DNA of 64,000 bases from Streptomyces clavifer (GTDB taxonomy: Bacteria > Actinomycetota > Actinomycetes > Streptomycetales > Streptomycetaceae), in the NCBI GenBank assembly GCA_014651175.1, contig BMWJ01000004.1:558001-622000 (forward strand), given 5' to 3'. The first letter of the stretch is position 1. Every line of letters starts with the position of its first letter. Positions 26,935 through 35,947 of this stretch are shown here, one piece after another. The position numbers were made by a program, and so were the translations under genes. Below the pieces are notes generated by a model. The model saw only the letters and a program-made list of their open reading frames with translations, was not told where the DNA came from and ran no database searches.

Positions 26935-26996
26935 CCCGGAACCGCACACGGGGGAGGGGCCGGACACCCGGCTCCTCCCCCGTGTGCGGTTCCGGG
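26935..26996. terminator. long hairpin terminator after topA
   Basis: An inverted repeat of about 23 perfect base pairs (CCCGGAACCGCACACGGGGG... and its complement), extended inwards with one G-T pair, begins six bases after the topA stop. It is one of the longest stems in the window. Confidence 0.85.
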
Positions 26997-27087
26997 ACCG
27001 GCGGGGGAGCAGTGTGCGGAGGAGAGCCCCGCACTCCTCGGCGGCCGTATGTTCGGACGCGCCCCCCGTGCATCGCACCGCTCCCGA

Positions 27088-27093
27088 TAGGCT
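27088..27093 (+). promoter_or_regulatory. -10 box (TAGGCT) of the leaderless tmk gene
   Basis: TAGGCT, then GGGCGG, then ATG 27100. The 6-base spacing predicts transcription from the A of the start codon. GGGCGG is too close to act as a ribosome binding site. Confidence 0.6.
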
Positions 27094-27099
27094 GGGCGG

Positions 27100-30000
27100 A
27101 TGACGCGAGCCGAGCAGCTACCGGTCGTGAGCCCCACCTCCGACACACTTGCCGCAGACTCACGCGAGCGCGCCGTACGAGCCCTGTTGCGCATTCCTCC
27201 GCTGAAGCGGTTGTGGAGCGCCCAGCTCGTCGGCAGTATCGGCGATTCACTCGCCGTTCTTGTGCTTGTGCCGTTGTCGCTGCAGGCAGCGGTCCTTGAG
27301 GGCTCCTTCGGGGCCGGATACCGCGGGGCGGCCTTCGCCGTCGCCGCCGTGTTCGGTGCCCGGATCCTTTCCACCCTGATCTTCGGAGCCGTGCTCCTGG
27401 GGCCTCTGACGGCACTCACAGCACCCGGCGGTCCCGTGGACCGGCGCTGGCTGATGATCGGAGTGGACGGGCTGCGGCTCGCCCTGCTGGTCATCGCGCC
27501 GCTGTGGATCGACTGGATGCCCGACAAGGCACTCATGATGATCCTCATCACCGTCTTCGTGACCGGTGCGGGTGAACGCCTGTGGACGGTGGCCAAGGAG
27601 AGCGCGGCCCCCGCGCTGCTGCCTGCCCCGCCCATCGAGGGTGCGGCCGTCCGCCCGCTTCCCGACCACCTCGATCCGCTGCGGAGGCTCTCCCAGCGGA
27701 CGGACTTCCTGGCGATCCCCGCCGCTGCGGCCGTGCTCCTGGTCGCCGCGCTGATCGGCAGCCTGCTCGGTACCGGGCTCGACTGGTTCTCCTTCCACCA
27801 GGCGGCCCTGGGCTCGTACGTCGCAGCCGGCCTCTTCTCGGCCTCGATCTCGGTCCTCTACTTCCTCGAACTTCCGGGCATCCCGACGCCCCGACCGCGC
27901 TCGCCCCTGGAAGGGCTGCGCCGGCCGGCCACCGGAACGGGCACCGACAAGGGCCGTACCGGCAGCCTTCCCCTGGTCGTCGGCGTCTGTGCCGCGGTCG
28001 CCGGGGCCATCGCCGCCGCTGCCGCGGTCTCCGTGCTCCACGCGGCCGACCTGGGCGGAGGACCCGCCACCTTCGCCCTGCTGATCCTCGCCCTGACCGG
28101 CGGCACCGCGCTCGGTATCCGTACCGCGCAGAAGGTGCTTCCCACCCTGTCGCGGCGCCGGCTGCTGTCCCTCGCCACCGCCGTCACCGGAGTGGCGCTC
28201 CTCGCGCTGGGCCTGGTCCCGGACACGGCGACCGGGCTGCTGACCGCGCTGCTCGCCGGTTACGCGGCAGGGGTCACCGCCCACATCGGGCACGCGGTGA
28301 TCGAGCAGGAGACCGAGGAGCCCCGGCGGGCCAGGACCACCGAGCACCTCCAGGCCGTCGTACGGGTACTGGTCGCCCTCGGCGCGGTGGGCGGTCCGCT
28401 GCTCGCCGCCGCCATCGGACGGCACCGGCTGGGTTCCGGGGACTTCGTCTTCGCCCACGGAGGGGCCGCCTTCGTCCTGATGCTCATCGGCGCCCTGCTG
28501 CTGCCCGTCGCCGTGATCGTCCTCGCCAGGACGGACGACCGGGCCGGAGTCCCGCTGCGCCGTGACCTGCGCGAGGCGCTGCGCGGTGGCGGGGACCCTG
28601 CCGTCGCACCCGCCGCGAACGGATTCTTCCTCGCCCTGGAGGGCGGCGACGGGGCCGGCAAGTCCACCCAGGTCGAGGCGCTCGCCGACTGGATCAGGGC
28701 CAAGGGCCACGAGGTCGTCGTGACCCGCGAGCCGGGAGCGACCCCGGTCGGCAAGAGGCTGCGCTCGATCCTGCTCGACGTGTCGTCGGCCGGGCTGTCG
28801 AACCGGGCCGAGGCCCTGCTGTACGCCGCCGACCGCGCCGAGCACGTGGACTCGCTCGTCCGTCCGGCGCTGGAACGTGGCGCGATCGTCATCTCGGACC
28901 GCTACATCGATTCGTCCGTCGCCTACCAGGGTGCGGGCCGCGACCTCTCCCCGACCGAGATCGCCCGGATCTCCCGGTGGGCGACGAGCGGGCTCGTACC
29001 GCATCTGACGGTGCTCCTGGACGTCGACCCGGAGACGGCTCGCGAACGCTTCACCGAGGCGCCCGACCGGCTGGAGTCCGAGCCGGTCGAGTTCCACAAC
29101 CGGGTGCGGTCCGGCTTCCTCACCCTCGCGGCGGCGGACCCCACCCGCTACCTGGTGGTGGACGCCGGCCAGGAACCGCAAGCGATCACCACCGTCGTAC
29201 GCCACCGGCTCGACGAACTGCTCCCGCTCTCCGAGGCCGAGGTCCAGGCCCGGGAGGAGGCGCGCAGGGCGGCCGAGGAGGAGGCCCGGCGCAAGGCCGA
29301 GGAAGAGGCGGCCCGCAAGGCGGAGGAGGAGCGGCTGGAGCAGGAGCGGCAGGCCCAGCTCGCCAAGCTCCGTGCCGAGGAGGAGGAGCGCAAGCGGCGC
29401 GAGGAGGAGGAGGCGCGGCAGCGCGAGGCCGAGCGCCAGGCCGAGGAGGCGCGGCAGCGCGCCGAGGACGCCCGCCGCCGTGCCGAGGAGGAGCGTGCCC
29501 GGCTGGAGGCCGAGGACCGGGTGCGCGAGGCGGAGCAGGCGCGCTTGCGTCAGCAGGCCCAGGAAGAGGCCAGGCTCCGCCAGGAGGCGGAGGCACTGCG
29601 CCTGGAGAAGCAGCGCAAGGCGGAGGAGGCGCTGGTCCGGTCCGAGGCGGCGCGCCGCCGGGCCGAGGAAGAGGCGGCTGCCCGCGCCGAGGCGGAGGCC
29701 GCCGCCCGTGCGGAGGCGGAAGCGGCTGCGGGCAGGCAGTCCGCGCGGTCCGCTCCGCCCGTGCCGGACAACGAGCTCACGATCCCGACCCCGGTGGTGA
29801 ATCCGAACGAGATCACCCAGCGGGTCCCGTTCACCCCGCCCCCGGGCCGTAAGGTCCGTGACGCGGACGAGACGGCCGTCCTGCCGTCCGTACGGGACGA
29901 GGCCCCTGCCGACCGCGTGCCGCCGGGCGTCTTCCGCGACGAGCGCCGTGCCGCGCCCGCCGCCGGCGAGAACGAGAACGAGCGCACGCGCGAGCTGCCC

Positions 30001-30180
30001 CAGGTCAGTGACGACCCGCAGGCCGGGCGGGCCGCTCGGGACCGCCCGAAGCGCCCGCGTCCCGACTGGGCGGAGGAGACACCGCTCGACGATCTGCCGA
30101 CGCTGGCCGACGAACTGCTCGGCGGTCAGGACGACGACCGGGACGACCGAGGGCGGGACGGCCGCAAGCCCCGCGGCTGA
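27100..30180 (+). CDS. tmk: membrane transporter-like domain fused to thymidylate kinase with a charged coiled coil
   Basis: A 1026-aa three-part protein. Residues about 20-485 form an MFS-like region of some 10-12 transmembrane helices. Residues about 505-712 are a complete thymidylate kinase (P-loop LEGGDGAGKSTQ, TREPGATPVGK, SDRYIDSSVAYQGAGR) that makes dTDP from dTMP. Residues about 714-880 are an almost uninterrupted Glu/Arg/Lys/Ala coiled coil, followed by an acidic/Pro-rich tail. Kinase and tail are predicted cytoplasmic. The fusion is known in Streptomyces; what the membrane part does is unknown. The start is leaderless. It sits between topA and holB, so its neighbours are DNA replication genes. 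Confidence 0.93.
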   Translation: MTRAEQLPVVSPTSDTLAADSRERAVRALLRIPPLKRLWSAQLVGSIGDSLAVLVLVPLSLQAAVLEGSFGAGYRGAAFAVAAVFGARILSTLIFGAVLLGPLTALTAPGGPVDRRWLMIGVDGLRLALLVIAPLWIDWMPDKALMMILITVFVTGAGERLWTVAKESAAPALLPAPPIEGAAVRPLPDHLDPLRRLSQRTDFLAIPAAAAVLLVAALIGSLLGTGLDWFSFHQAALGSYVAAGLFSASISVLYFLELPGIPTPRPRSPLEGLRRPATGTGTDKGRTGSLPLVVGVCAAVAGAIAAAAAVSVLHAADLGGGPATFALLILALTGGTALGIRTAQKVLPTLSRRRLLSLATAVTGVALLALGLVPDTATGLLTALLAGYAAGVTAHIGHAVIEQETEEPRRARTTEHLQAVVRVLVALGAVGGPLLAAAIGRHRLGSGDFVFAHGGAAFVLMLIGALLLPVAVIVLARTDDRAGVPLRRDLREALRGGGDPAVAPAANGFFLALEGGDGAGKSTQVEALADWIRAKGHEVVVTREPGATPVGKRLRSILLDVSSAGLSNRAEALLYAADRAEHVDSLVRPALERGAIVISDRYIDSSVAYQGAGRDLSPTEIARISRWATSGLVPHLTVLLDVDPETARERFTEAPDRLESEPVEFHNRVRSGFLTLAAADPTRYLVVDAGQEPQAITTVVRHRLDELLPLSEAEVQAREEARRAAEEEARRKAEEEAARKAEEERLEQERQAQLAKLRAEEEERKRREEEEARQREAERQAEEARQRAEDARRRAEEERARLEAEDRVREAEQARLRQQAQEEARLRQEAEALRLEKQRKAEEALVRSEAARRRAEEEAAARAEAEAAARAEAEAAAGRQSARSAPPVPDNELTIPTPVVNPNEITQRVPFTPPPGRKVRDADETAVLPSVRDEAPADRVPPGVFRDERRAAPAAGENENERTRELPQVSDDPQAGRAARDRPKRPRPDWAEETPLDDLPTLADELLGGQDDDRDDRGRDGRKPRG

Positions 30181-30214
30181 GGACGGCGGAAGCCCCCGGC
30201 CGCACGCGGAGCGG

Positions 30215-30238
30215 GCCCTCGGCCCGGCGGCCGAGGGC
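30215..30238 (+). terminator. hairpin terminator after tmk
   Basis: A perfect 10-bp stem GCCCTCGGCC/GGCCGAGGGC with loop CGGC lies 35 bases after the tmk stop. Confidence 0.7.
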
Positions 30239-30292
30239 GGACCGGCCGGGCACGGGCGGGTCCTTCACGGCCTCTCCCGCCCGAGGTGGGCG

Positions 30293-30350
30293 GGAGAGTG
30301 CCGGCCGTGCGGCTGAGGGCAGGAGAGCGCCGGCCGTGCGGCTGAGGGCG
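30293..30350 (+). repeat. two tandem 29-bp repeats between tmk and holB
   Basis: Two adjacent 29-bp units beginning GGAGAG(T/C)GCCGGCCGTGC differ at two positions. They lie about 100 bases before holB in non-coding DNA. Confidence 0.85.
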
Positions 30351-30451
30351 GGCGGGGGCGCCCCGTGGGCCGGAAGGCCGGGAATGTCAGAGCCTTCCCG
30401 CACAATGGGATCCGTCTTCCCCGCACCACACCACCGGAAGGGCGGTGACCC

Positions 30452-31657
30452 ATGACCGTATGGGACGACCTGGTCGGACAGGACCGAGTGCAGGAGCAGC
30501 TCGGCGCCGCCGCCCGGGACGCCGATGCGCTGGTCACCGCCAACGCCACGGGGCAGCCGGTACCGCCGGGGTCGAAGATGACCCACGCGTGGCTCTTCAC
30601 CGGTCCTCCCGGCTCCGGCCGGGCCACCGCCGCCCGTGCCTTCGCCGCCGCCCTCCAGTGCACCAGTCCGGACCGGGCCCTCGGCGGGGCACCGGGCTGC
30701 GGGTTCTGCGACGGCTGTCACACCGCGCTGATCGGGACCCACGCGGACGTCGAGGTCATCCGCACGGACCTGCTCTCCATCGGTGTGAAGGAGACCCGTG
30801 AGCTTGTCCGCCGGGCCCAGCTCTCCCCGGCCGTCGGCCGCTGGCAGGTCATCGTCATGGAAGACGCCGACCGACTCACCGAAGGTGCCGGCAACGTCCT
30901 GCTGAAGGCCGTGGAGGAGCCGGCCCCCCGCACGGTGTGGCTGCTCTGCTCGCCCTCCCTGGAGGACGTGCTGCCCACGATCCGCTCCCGCTGCCGTCAC
31001 CTGACGCTGCGTACGCCGCCGGTCGACGCCGTCGCCGACGTGCTGGTCCGGCGCGACGGCATCGACCCCGCGCGGGCCGCCGCCGCGGCCCGCGCCACCC
31101 AGGGGCACATCGGCCGCGCGCGCCGCCTCGCCACGGACGAGCGGGCCCGTGCCCGCCGTGCCGCCGTGCTCAAGCTCCCCCTGCGTGTCCACGACGTCGG
31201 AGGCTGCCTCAAGGCGGCCCAGGAACTGATCGACACCGCCACCGAAGACGCCAAGGAGGTCGCGGAGGGGGTCGACGTCAAGGAGACCGAGGACATGAAG
31301 GCGGCCCTCGGCGCCGTCGCCGGAGGCAGGATGCCGCGCGGCACCGCGGGGGTCATGAAGGAGCTGGAGGACCGGCAGAAGCGCCGCAGGACGCGTACGC
31401 AGCGCGACAGCCTCGATCTCGCGCTCACCGAGCTCACCGGCTTCTACCGCGACGTGCTGGCCATCCAGCTCGGCTCGCGGATCGCCATCGCCAACACCGA
31501 CGTGCAGGACGCCCTCGACCGGACCGCCGAGTCGTCGACCGCCGAGCGGACCCTGCGGCGGATAGAGGCCGTGATCGCCTGTCGCCGGGCGCTCGACCGC
31601 AATGTGGCGCCGCTGCTCGCGGTGGAGGCGATGACGATGGCACTCAGAGCCGGCTGA
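30452..31657 (+). CDS. holB: DNA polymerase III subunit delta' (clamp loader)
   Basis: A 401-aa AAA+ clamp-loader subunit. The Walker A is degenerate (FTGPPGSGRATAARAF, the usual GKT Lys is Arg), as expected for delta' rather than the ATP-hydrolysing tau/gamma subunit. The zinc module (C-x16-C-x2-C-x2-C: CTSPDRALGG to CGFCDGC) and the SRC arginine-finger motif (TIRSRCRHL) are intact. A Lys/Arg/Glu-rich linker (residues about 270-320) precedes the collar domain. ATG 30452 has GGAAGGG upstream. A perfect hairpin ends the gene. Confidence 0.92.
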   Translation: MTVWDDLVGQDRVQEQLGAAARDADALVTANATGQPVPPGSKMTHAWLFTGPPGSGRATAARAFAAALQCTSPDRALGGAPGCGFCDGCHTALIGTHADVEVIRTDLLSIGVKETRELVRRAQLSPAVGRWQVIVMEDADRLTEGAGNVLLKAVEEPAPRTVWLLCSPSLEDVLPTIRSRCRHLTLRTPPVDAVADVLVRRDGIDPARAAAAARATQGHIGRARRLATDERARARRAAVLKLPLRVHDVGGCLKAAQELIDTATEDAKEVAEGVDVKETEDMKAALGAVAGGRMPRGTAGVMKELEDRQKRRRTRTQRDSLDLALTELTGFYRDVLAIQLGSRIAIANTDVQDALDRTAESSTAERTLRRIEAVIACRRALDRNVAPLLAVEAMTMALRAG

Positions 31658-31665
31658 CCCGCGCC

Positions 31666-31700
31666 AGTCGGCCCGCCGGGCGCCTCCCGGCGGGCCGACT
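31666..31700 (+). terminator. hairpin terminator after holB
   Basis: A perfect 15-bp stem (AGTCGGCCCGCCGGG and its complement) with a 5-nt loop begins nine bases after the holB stop. Confidence 0.8.
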
Positions 31701-31775
31701 CGCGCGGATTCACACGTGCCGCAACGCTAATTCACCCGTATGAGTAGGGAATCGGTTGAGTCGTCACCCGGCGGC

Positions 31776-31781
31776 TACGCT
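31776..31781 (+). promoter_or_regulatory. -10 box (TACGCT) of the leaderless peptidase gene
   Basis: TACGCT, then CCGGGA, then ATG 31788. There is no ribosome binding site at useful distance, and the spacing matches the other leaderless genes. Confidence 0.5.
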
Positions 31782-31787
31782 CCGGGA

Positions 31788-33317
31788 ATGGACACCAGGC
31801 GCCTGCTCCGCATCTTCGCCACCGGGCTCGGCACTGCCGGCCTCCTCGTCTCAGGCTGCAGCAGCGGCGGTTCGGCGCCCAGCGCGTCGGCGAGGGGATC
31901 GGCCTCCACCGAGGACATGTCGCCCTACTACGGGCAGAAGCTGCGCTGGCGGGACTGCGGTGTGGAGGGCTTCCAGTGCACGACGATGAAGGCCCCCCTG
32001 GATTACGGGAAGCCGGACGGTGGCGACATCGATCTGGCCGTCTCCCGCAAGAAGGCCACCGGCCCCGGCGAGCGGATCGGCTCGCTGCTGGTGAATCCGG
32101 GCGGCCCCGGCGGCTCGGCCGTCGACTACCTCCAGGGGTATGCGGCCATCGGCTACCCCGCCCCGGTCCGTGCCCGCTACGACATGGTGGCGATCGACCC
32201 GCGCGGGGTGGCGCGCAGTGAACCCGTCACCTGCCTCACCGGCAAGCAGATGGACGCCTACACCCAGGTGGACCAGACCCCCGACGACGACGCCGAGGTC
32301 GCGAAGCTGACCGAGGCCTTCGACAGGTTCGCGAAGGGCTGCGAGAAGCGGTCCGGGGAGATCCTCCCTCACGTCTCCACCGTGGAGACGGCCCGCGACA
32401 TGGACATCCTGCGCTCCCTGCTCGGTGACGAGAAGCTGCACTACGTCGGTGCCTCGTACGGGACGTTCCTGGGCGCGACGTACGCCGACCTGTACCCCGG
32501 CCGGGTGGGCCGTCTGGTCCTCGACGGGGCGATGGACCCGTCACTCCCCGCGATCGACATCAACCGGGATCAGACCGCGGGCTTCGAGGCGGCGTTCCAG
32601 TCCTTCGCCGCGGACTGCGTGGAACAGCCGGACTGCCCGCTCGGCACCAGGTCCGCAGCCGGCGCCGCGACCGCTCTGAAGCAGCTCTTCGCCGACCTGG
32701 ACGCCGAGCCCGTCCCGACCGGCGAGACCCGGAAGCTGGGCGAGTCCCTGGCGACCATCGGTGTGATCGCCGCGATGTACGACGAGTCCGCCTGGCCCCA
32801 GCTCCGGGAGGCTCTCGCCGGGGCGAAGCGTGGCGACGGTGCCGGCCTCCTCGCTCTGGCCGACACCTACTACGAGCGCGATCCGAGCGGGAAGTACGCC
32901 AACCTGATGTTCGCCAACGCCGCCGTGAACTGTCTCGACCTGGCCCCCGCCTTCACCCGCGCCGCCGAGGTCGAGAAGGCTCTCCCGGACTTCGAGAAGG
33001 CTTCCCCGGTCTTCGGCAGGGGCTTCGCCTGGGCAGCCCTGAACTGCGGCTCCTGGCCCGTCGAGGCCACCGGTACCCCGCACCGCACCGAGGCGAAGGG
33101 CGCCGCCCCGATCGTGGTGGTCGGCACCACCCGCGATCCGGCCACCCCGTACAAGTGGGCCGTGTCCCTCGCGGAGCAGCTCTCCTCCGGCACCCTGCTC
33201 ACCTACGAGGGCGACGGGCACACGGCGTACGGCCGGGGCAGCGACTGCATCGACACGGCGATCAACACCTATCTGCTGGAGGGCACCCCGCCCAAGAACG
33301 GGAAGAAGTGCTCCTGA
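31788..33317 (+). CDS. secreted lipoprotein alpha/beta-hydrolase, S33 tripeptidyl aminopeptidase family
   Basis: A 509-aa exported peptidase. Signal MDTRRLLRIFATGLGTAGLL ends in lipobox VSGC. The alpha/beta-hydrolase core has the oxyanion region NPGGPGGSA, nucleophile Ser in VGASYGTFLGATYA and catalytic His in YEGDGHTAYGRGS; the Asp is probably in TTRDPATP. The C-terminal TAP-like domain with CIDTAINTYL is typical of Streptomyces Tap/SlpD/SlpE enzymes that remove N-terminal tripeptides from secreted proteins. ATG 31788 fits a leaderless promoter and gives a proper signal peptide, unlike the longer upstream frame. Confidence 0.9.
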   Translation: MDTRRLLRIFATGLGTAGLLVSGCSSGGSAPSASARGSASTEDMSPYYGQKLRWRDCGVEGFQCTTMKAPLDYGKPDGGDIDLAVSRKKATGPGERIGSLLVNPGGPGGSAVDYLQGYAAIGYPAPVRARYDMVAIDPRGVARSEPVTCLTGKQMDAYTQVDQTPDDDAEVAKLTEAFDRFAKGCEKRSGEILPHVSTVETARDMDILRSLLGDEKLHYVGASYGTFLGATYADLYPGRVGRLVLDGAMDPSLPAIDINRDQTAGFEAAFQSFAADCVEQPDCPLGTRSAAGAATALKQLFADLDAEPVPTGETRKLGESLATIGVIAAMYDESAWPQLREALAGAKRGDGAGLLALADTYYERDPSGKYANLMFANAAVNCLDLAPAFTRAAEVEKALPDFEKASPVFGRGFAWAALNCGSWPVEATGTPHRTEAKGAAPIVVVGTTRDPATPYKWAVSLAEQLSSGTLLTYEGDGHTAYGRGSDCIDTAINTYLLEGTPPKNGKKCS

Positions 33318-33370
33318 CCTGCGGAGACGGCCTCGGGGGCGGGCGGTGCGGAGCACCCCTCGAAACTGTG

Positions 33371-33376
33371 TAGAAT
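33371..33376 (+). promoter_or_regulatory. -10 box (TAGAAT) of the tRNA-Thr gene
   Basis: TAGAAT with an upstream TG lies 39 bases before the mature tRNA 5' end. The -35 region is not consensus. Confidence 0.5.
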
Positions 33377-33415
33377 TGGCGTCGCTGCTGACCGCACCAT
33401 GGTGCGACAGAGCGT

Positions 33416-33489
33416 GCCGCCTTAGCTCAGTTGGCCAGAGCAACGCACTCGTAATGCGTAGGTCTCGGGTTCGAATCCCGAAGGCGGCC
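33416..33489 (+). tRNA. tRNA-Thr (anticodon CGT)
   Basis: A complete 74-nt cloverleaf: acceptor GCCGCCT/AGGCGGC, D arm GCTC...GAGC, anticodon stem ACGCA/TGCGT with loop CTCGTAA (anticodon CGT at 33450-33452, reads ACG), and T arm CGGGTTCGAATCCCG. CCA is not encoded. A terminator follows. No repeat of the 3' end that would mark an integrated element is seen within the window. Confidence 0.97.
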
Positions 33490-33495
33490 CTGCAG

Positions 33496-33532
33496 AAGCC
33501 CCAGGACTCACTCGCCGTGACCTGGGGCTTTT
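33496..33532 (+). terminator. rho-independent terminator after tRNA-Thr
   Basis: A 10-bp perfect stem AAGCCCCAGG/CCTGGGGCTT followed by TT, seven bases after the tRNA. Confidence 0.88.
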
Positions 33533-33838
33533 GTCTGTCCTCTGACCGGTCGACGCCGTTTCCCTCCCGTGGGTGCCCGGGGGTGTGTCAGCGGGGCGGG
33601 ACGGCGCCCTTGCTGTTGCGACTCCCCGGGAGCCGGACAGGAGGCGGGGCACGACGACGCGGCACGTCATCGCGTCCCCTCCGGCGGGCGTCGCCGTCGT
33701 CCTGGGGCAGGGACGGACGGCGTCGTGACGGCTTCCGCCCGCGACAGCGGGGCCTCCACGCCGCACGCGTACGGGCTCGCGCCGGTGGCTCCGGCGTTTC
33801 CCGCACCCGGCAGCCCTTCGAGGCCCGGGCGCACACGC
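33533..33838. other. 306-bp region without a supported gene
   Basis: Open frames here have no ribosome binding site and no recognisable protein. One minus-strand frame reads through the tRNA antisense and is spurious. I see no repeats or promoters worth noting. Confidence 0.5.
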
Positions 33839-34564
33839 TCAGCCGGTCGCGGCCTCCCGGACGAGCCCGAAGGGCGGGGCGGCGGCCAGATAGAAGTGGT
33901 CGCCGGGCAGCGACACCCTGCGGAACGGGCCCCGGGTCGACTCCCGCCAGGCATCCGCCTGTTCGGTGGTCACCCGGGGGTCGGACGTTCCCACCAGCGC
34001 GGTGACGGCGCACCCGAGCGGCGCCCGCTCCCCGGCCGTGTAGGAGGAGAGCATCCGGAAGTCCGCCCCGACATAGGGCATGACCAGTTCCAGGAAATCC
34101 GGGTTCCGCAGCATCTGGGCGTCCGTGCCGCCCAGTTCGACGAGGTTGCGGACGATGGCATCGTCGTCCCATCGGGCGGCCGCGGCGGCGTCTCCCCGCA
34201 TCAGCTGCGGGGCCCGGGCGCCGGACGCGAACAGATGCGTCGCCCCGGCCCCGTCCTCCTCCAGCGCGCAGGCGGTCTCGTACGCGACGATCGCCCCCAT
34301 GCTGTGGCCGAAGAACACCGTCGGCCGGCTTTCCACCAGCGGGCGGATCGAAGCAGCGATCTGCCGGGCCATCGCCTTCAGATCGGTGGCGGGCGATTCG
34401 GCCATCCGCTCGGCCCGCCCCGGGTAGCACACCGTGTGCGCCTCGAACTCCTCAAGGGCCTTGCCCCACCCGCGGTAGAAGTAGGGCGAGCCTCCGGCGT
34501 GGGGGAAGCACACCAGCCGGTGCTCGGCGAAGGGCCGCGACTCGATGCACTGTGTCCAAACCAT
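33839..34564 (-). CDS. type II thioesterase (GrsT/RifR family)
   Basis: A 241-aa cytoplasmic alpha/beta-hydrolase that removes aberrant acyl groups from carrier proteins of polyketide or non-ribosomal peptide synthases. Motifs are the N-terminal LVCFPHAGGSPYFYRGW, nucleophile FFGHSMGAIVAYE, Asp in VGTSDPRVTTEQADAW and His in LPGDHFYLAAAP. The ATG at 34564 has GGAGGCGG upstream. No synthase or carrier protein is encoded nearby, so it is an orphan acting in trans or a remnant of a lost cluster. Confidence 0.9.
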   Translation of the reverse strand: MVWTQCIESRPFAEHRLVCFPHAGGSPYFYRGWGKALEEFEAHTVCYPGRAERMAESPATDLKAMARQIAASIRPLVESRPTVFFGHSMGAIVAYETACALEEDGAGATHLFASGARAPQLMRGDAAAAARWDDDAIVRNLVELGGTDAQMLRNPDFLELVMPYVGADFRMLSSYTAGERAPLGCAVTALVGTSDPRVTTEQADAWRESTRGPFRRVSLPGDHFYLAAAPPFGLVREAATG

Positions 34565-34677
34565 TCCGCCTCCAGGGCCGGTGCCGGGCGCCCGCGCGTG
34601 CGCACTGATGCACGGAACCCTATGCCGAAAGCGCGTTGACGCCCGGCGCCCGACGGACCGGAACCCGTGACCGCCGG

Positions 34678-35889
34678 TCAGAAGCGCGTCAGCGTCAGCC
34701 GGGCGCCCGTCGGTGCGGTGTCCTGGATGTACGAGGCGAAGTCGGCCACGTCGTCGAAGGCGAAGCCGTACGCCTTGCCGTCCTGGGTGGCCGCGTGGAT
34801 CGCCGCGGAGTAGTGGTTGGTGAGCTGCGAGGACCGGTAGAAGGCGGCCGGGTCCGTCGTGGGCTGGGCGGGGTTGCTGACCAGCGTGGACCGGTTGAAG
34901 CCGGCGCCCAGGACGGCGGCGACCGGACCGGTGGTGCCGTCGTTGGGGGCGGCCAGCCTGCCGTCGCAGAACAGCACGTCACGCGTGGACGGGCGGTCGA
35001 AGGACACGGACGCCGGGCCGCCGAAGACGAAGCGGTCGCCCCGCACCCGGCCGGTGAAGGCGCCCGCGTTGGTGGTCACGGTCAGGTCCTTGCCCGTGTA
35101 GGTGCTCCACACCTCGTCGATGTACGGGGCGAAGTAGTCCTTGGCGAAGATGCCCGAGTCCAGGCCGTGGCCCGGGGCGATGATGCGCCGGTCGTCCACC
35201 ACCAGGGGTGCGAATTCCGGGATCCGGGACACCGCGGCGAAGGCCTGGGCGCGTCCGCCGTCGCGCAGGGTGCCCGTGGTCTGGTCCTTGGCACCGGTGA
35301 GGCCGATGCTCATGGGGACGCTGAACATGTCGACCATGGTGGTGTTGCAGAACATCCCGGCGGCGTTGTATGTGAACTCGGCGCAGTCGTGCAGCACCGT
35401 GTAGTTGGGGTCGGACGTGACCCAGCCCGCGGGGTACTGGAGTGCGGCGTTGCCGTTGCCGTCCGCCACCGCCTTGAACTTGAGCTTGTCGCCGAGTGCG
35501 ACGTAGATGCGGCCGGACATGTACGGCAGGGAGAGCGTGGTCTCGCCACTCCCGGACAGGGGGATGGAGTAGTCGGTGAAGCCGTCCGCACCGTTGTCCG
35601 ACAGCGATATCGGCGCCAGGGTGCCTTCGGGGGTGAGGCGCACCTGCCGGCCGTCCTGGTTGCCCACGACGTAGACGCGCACCGAGGAGTTGGTGAAGGA
35701 GCCGGAGTTGTTGACGATCGTCAGCGGGAGGGCGCCCGTGGCCGCGGCCTTCGGGGCTCCTTCCTCGGAGCCCTTCGTGGCCAGGGCGTGCGGTGCGATC
35801 ACGGCGACGGCGGGGACGGCCACGGCTGCTCCGGCGAGGGCGGTGAGCAGCTTGCGGCGGGAGAGGTCGCGCTGGTGGCGAGGGGCCAT
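34678..35889 (-). CDS. GH64 beta-1,3-glucanase, Tat-exported
   Basis: A 403-aa secreted endo-beta-1,3-glucanase of the laminaripentaose-producing type. The N-terminus MAPRHQRDLSRRKLLTALAG is a twin-arginine signal ending near HALA. The mature protein shows GH64 features (LPLTIVNNSG, VHDCAEFTYN-like block, MFCNTTMVDMFSVPMSIGL, DEVWSTYTGKDL, YSAAIHAATQDGKAYGFAFDDVADFASYIQD). There is no attached carbohydrate-binding module. ATG 35889 is selected because it begins the Tat signal. It lies 58 bases after the GH16 gene on the same strand, so the two are probably co-transcribed for fungal cell-wall or laminarin degradation. Confidence 0.9.
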   Translation of the reverse strand: MAPRHQRDLSRRKLLTALAGAAVAVPAVAVIAPHALATKGSEEGAPKAAATGALPLTIVNNSGSFTNSSVRVYVVGNQDGRQVRLTPEGTLAPISLSDNGADGFTDYSIPLSGSGETTLSLPYMSGRIYVALGDKLKFKAVADGNGNAALQYPAGWVTSDPNYTVLHDCAEFTYNAAGMFCNTTMVDMFSVPMSIGLTGAKDQTTGTLRDGGRAQAFAAVSRIPEFAPLVVDDRRIIAPGHGLDSGIFAKDYFAPYIDEVWSTYTGKDLTVTTNAGAFTGRVRGDRFVFGGPASVSFDRPSTRDVLFCDGRLAAPNDGTTGPVAAVLGAGFNRSTLVSNPAQPTTDPAAFYRSSQLTNHYSAAIHAATQDGKAYGFAFDDVADFASYIQDTAPTGARLTLTRF

Positions 35890-35947
35890 GTGAGGGTTCA
35901 CCTTCGTGGGGGAGCGGAGGGGCGTACGAGGACGGGGGCGCAGGCGG

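Noticed and set aside
33422..33766. 114-aa minus-strand open frame covering tRNA-Thr
   Set aside because: Its C-terminal part is the antisense translation of the tRNA, a well-known artefact, and it has no ribosome binding site.
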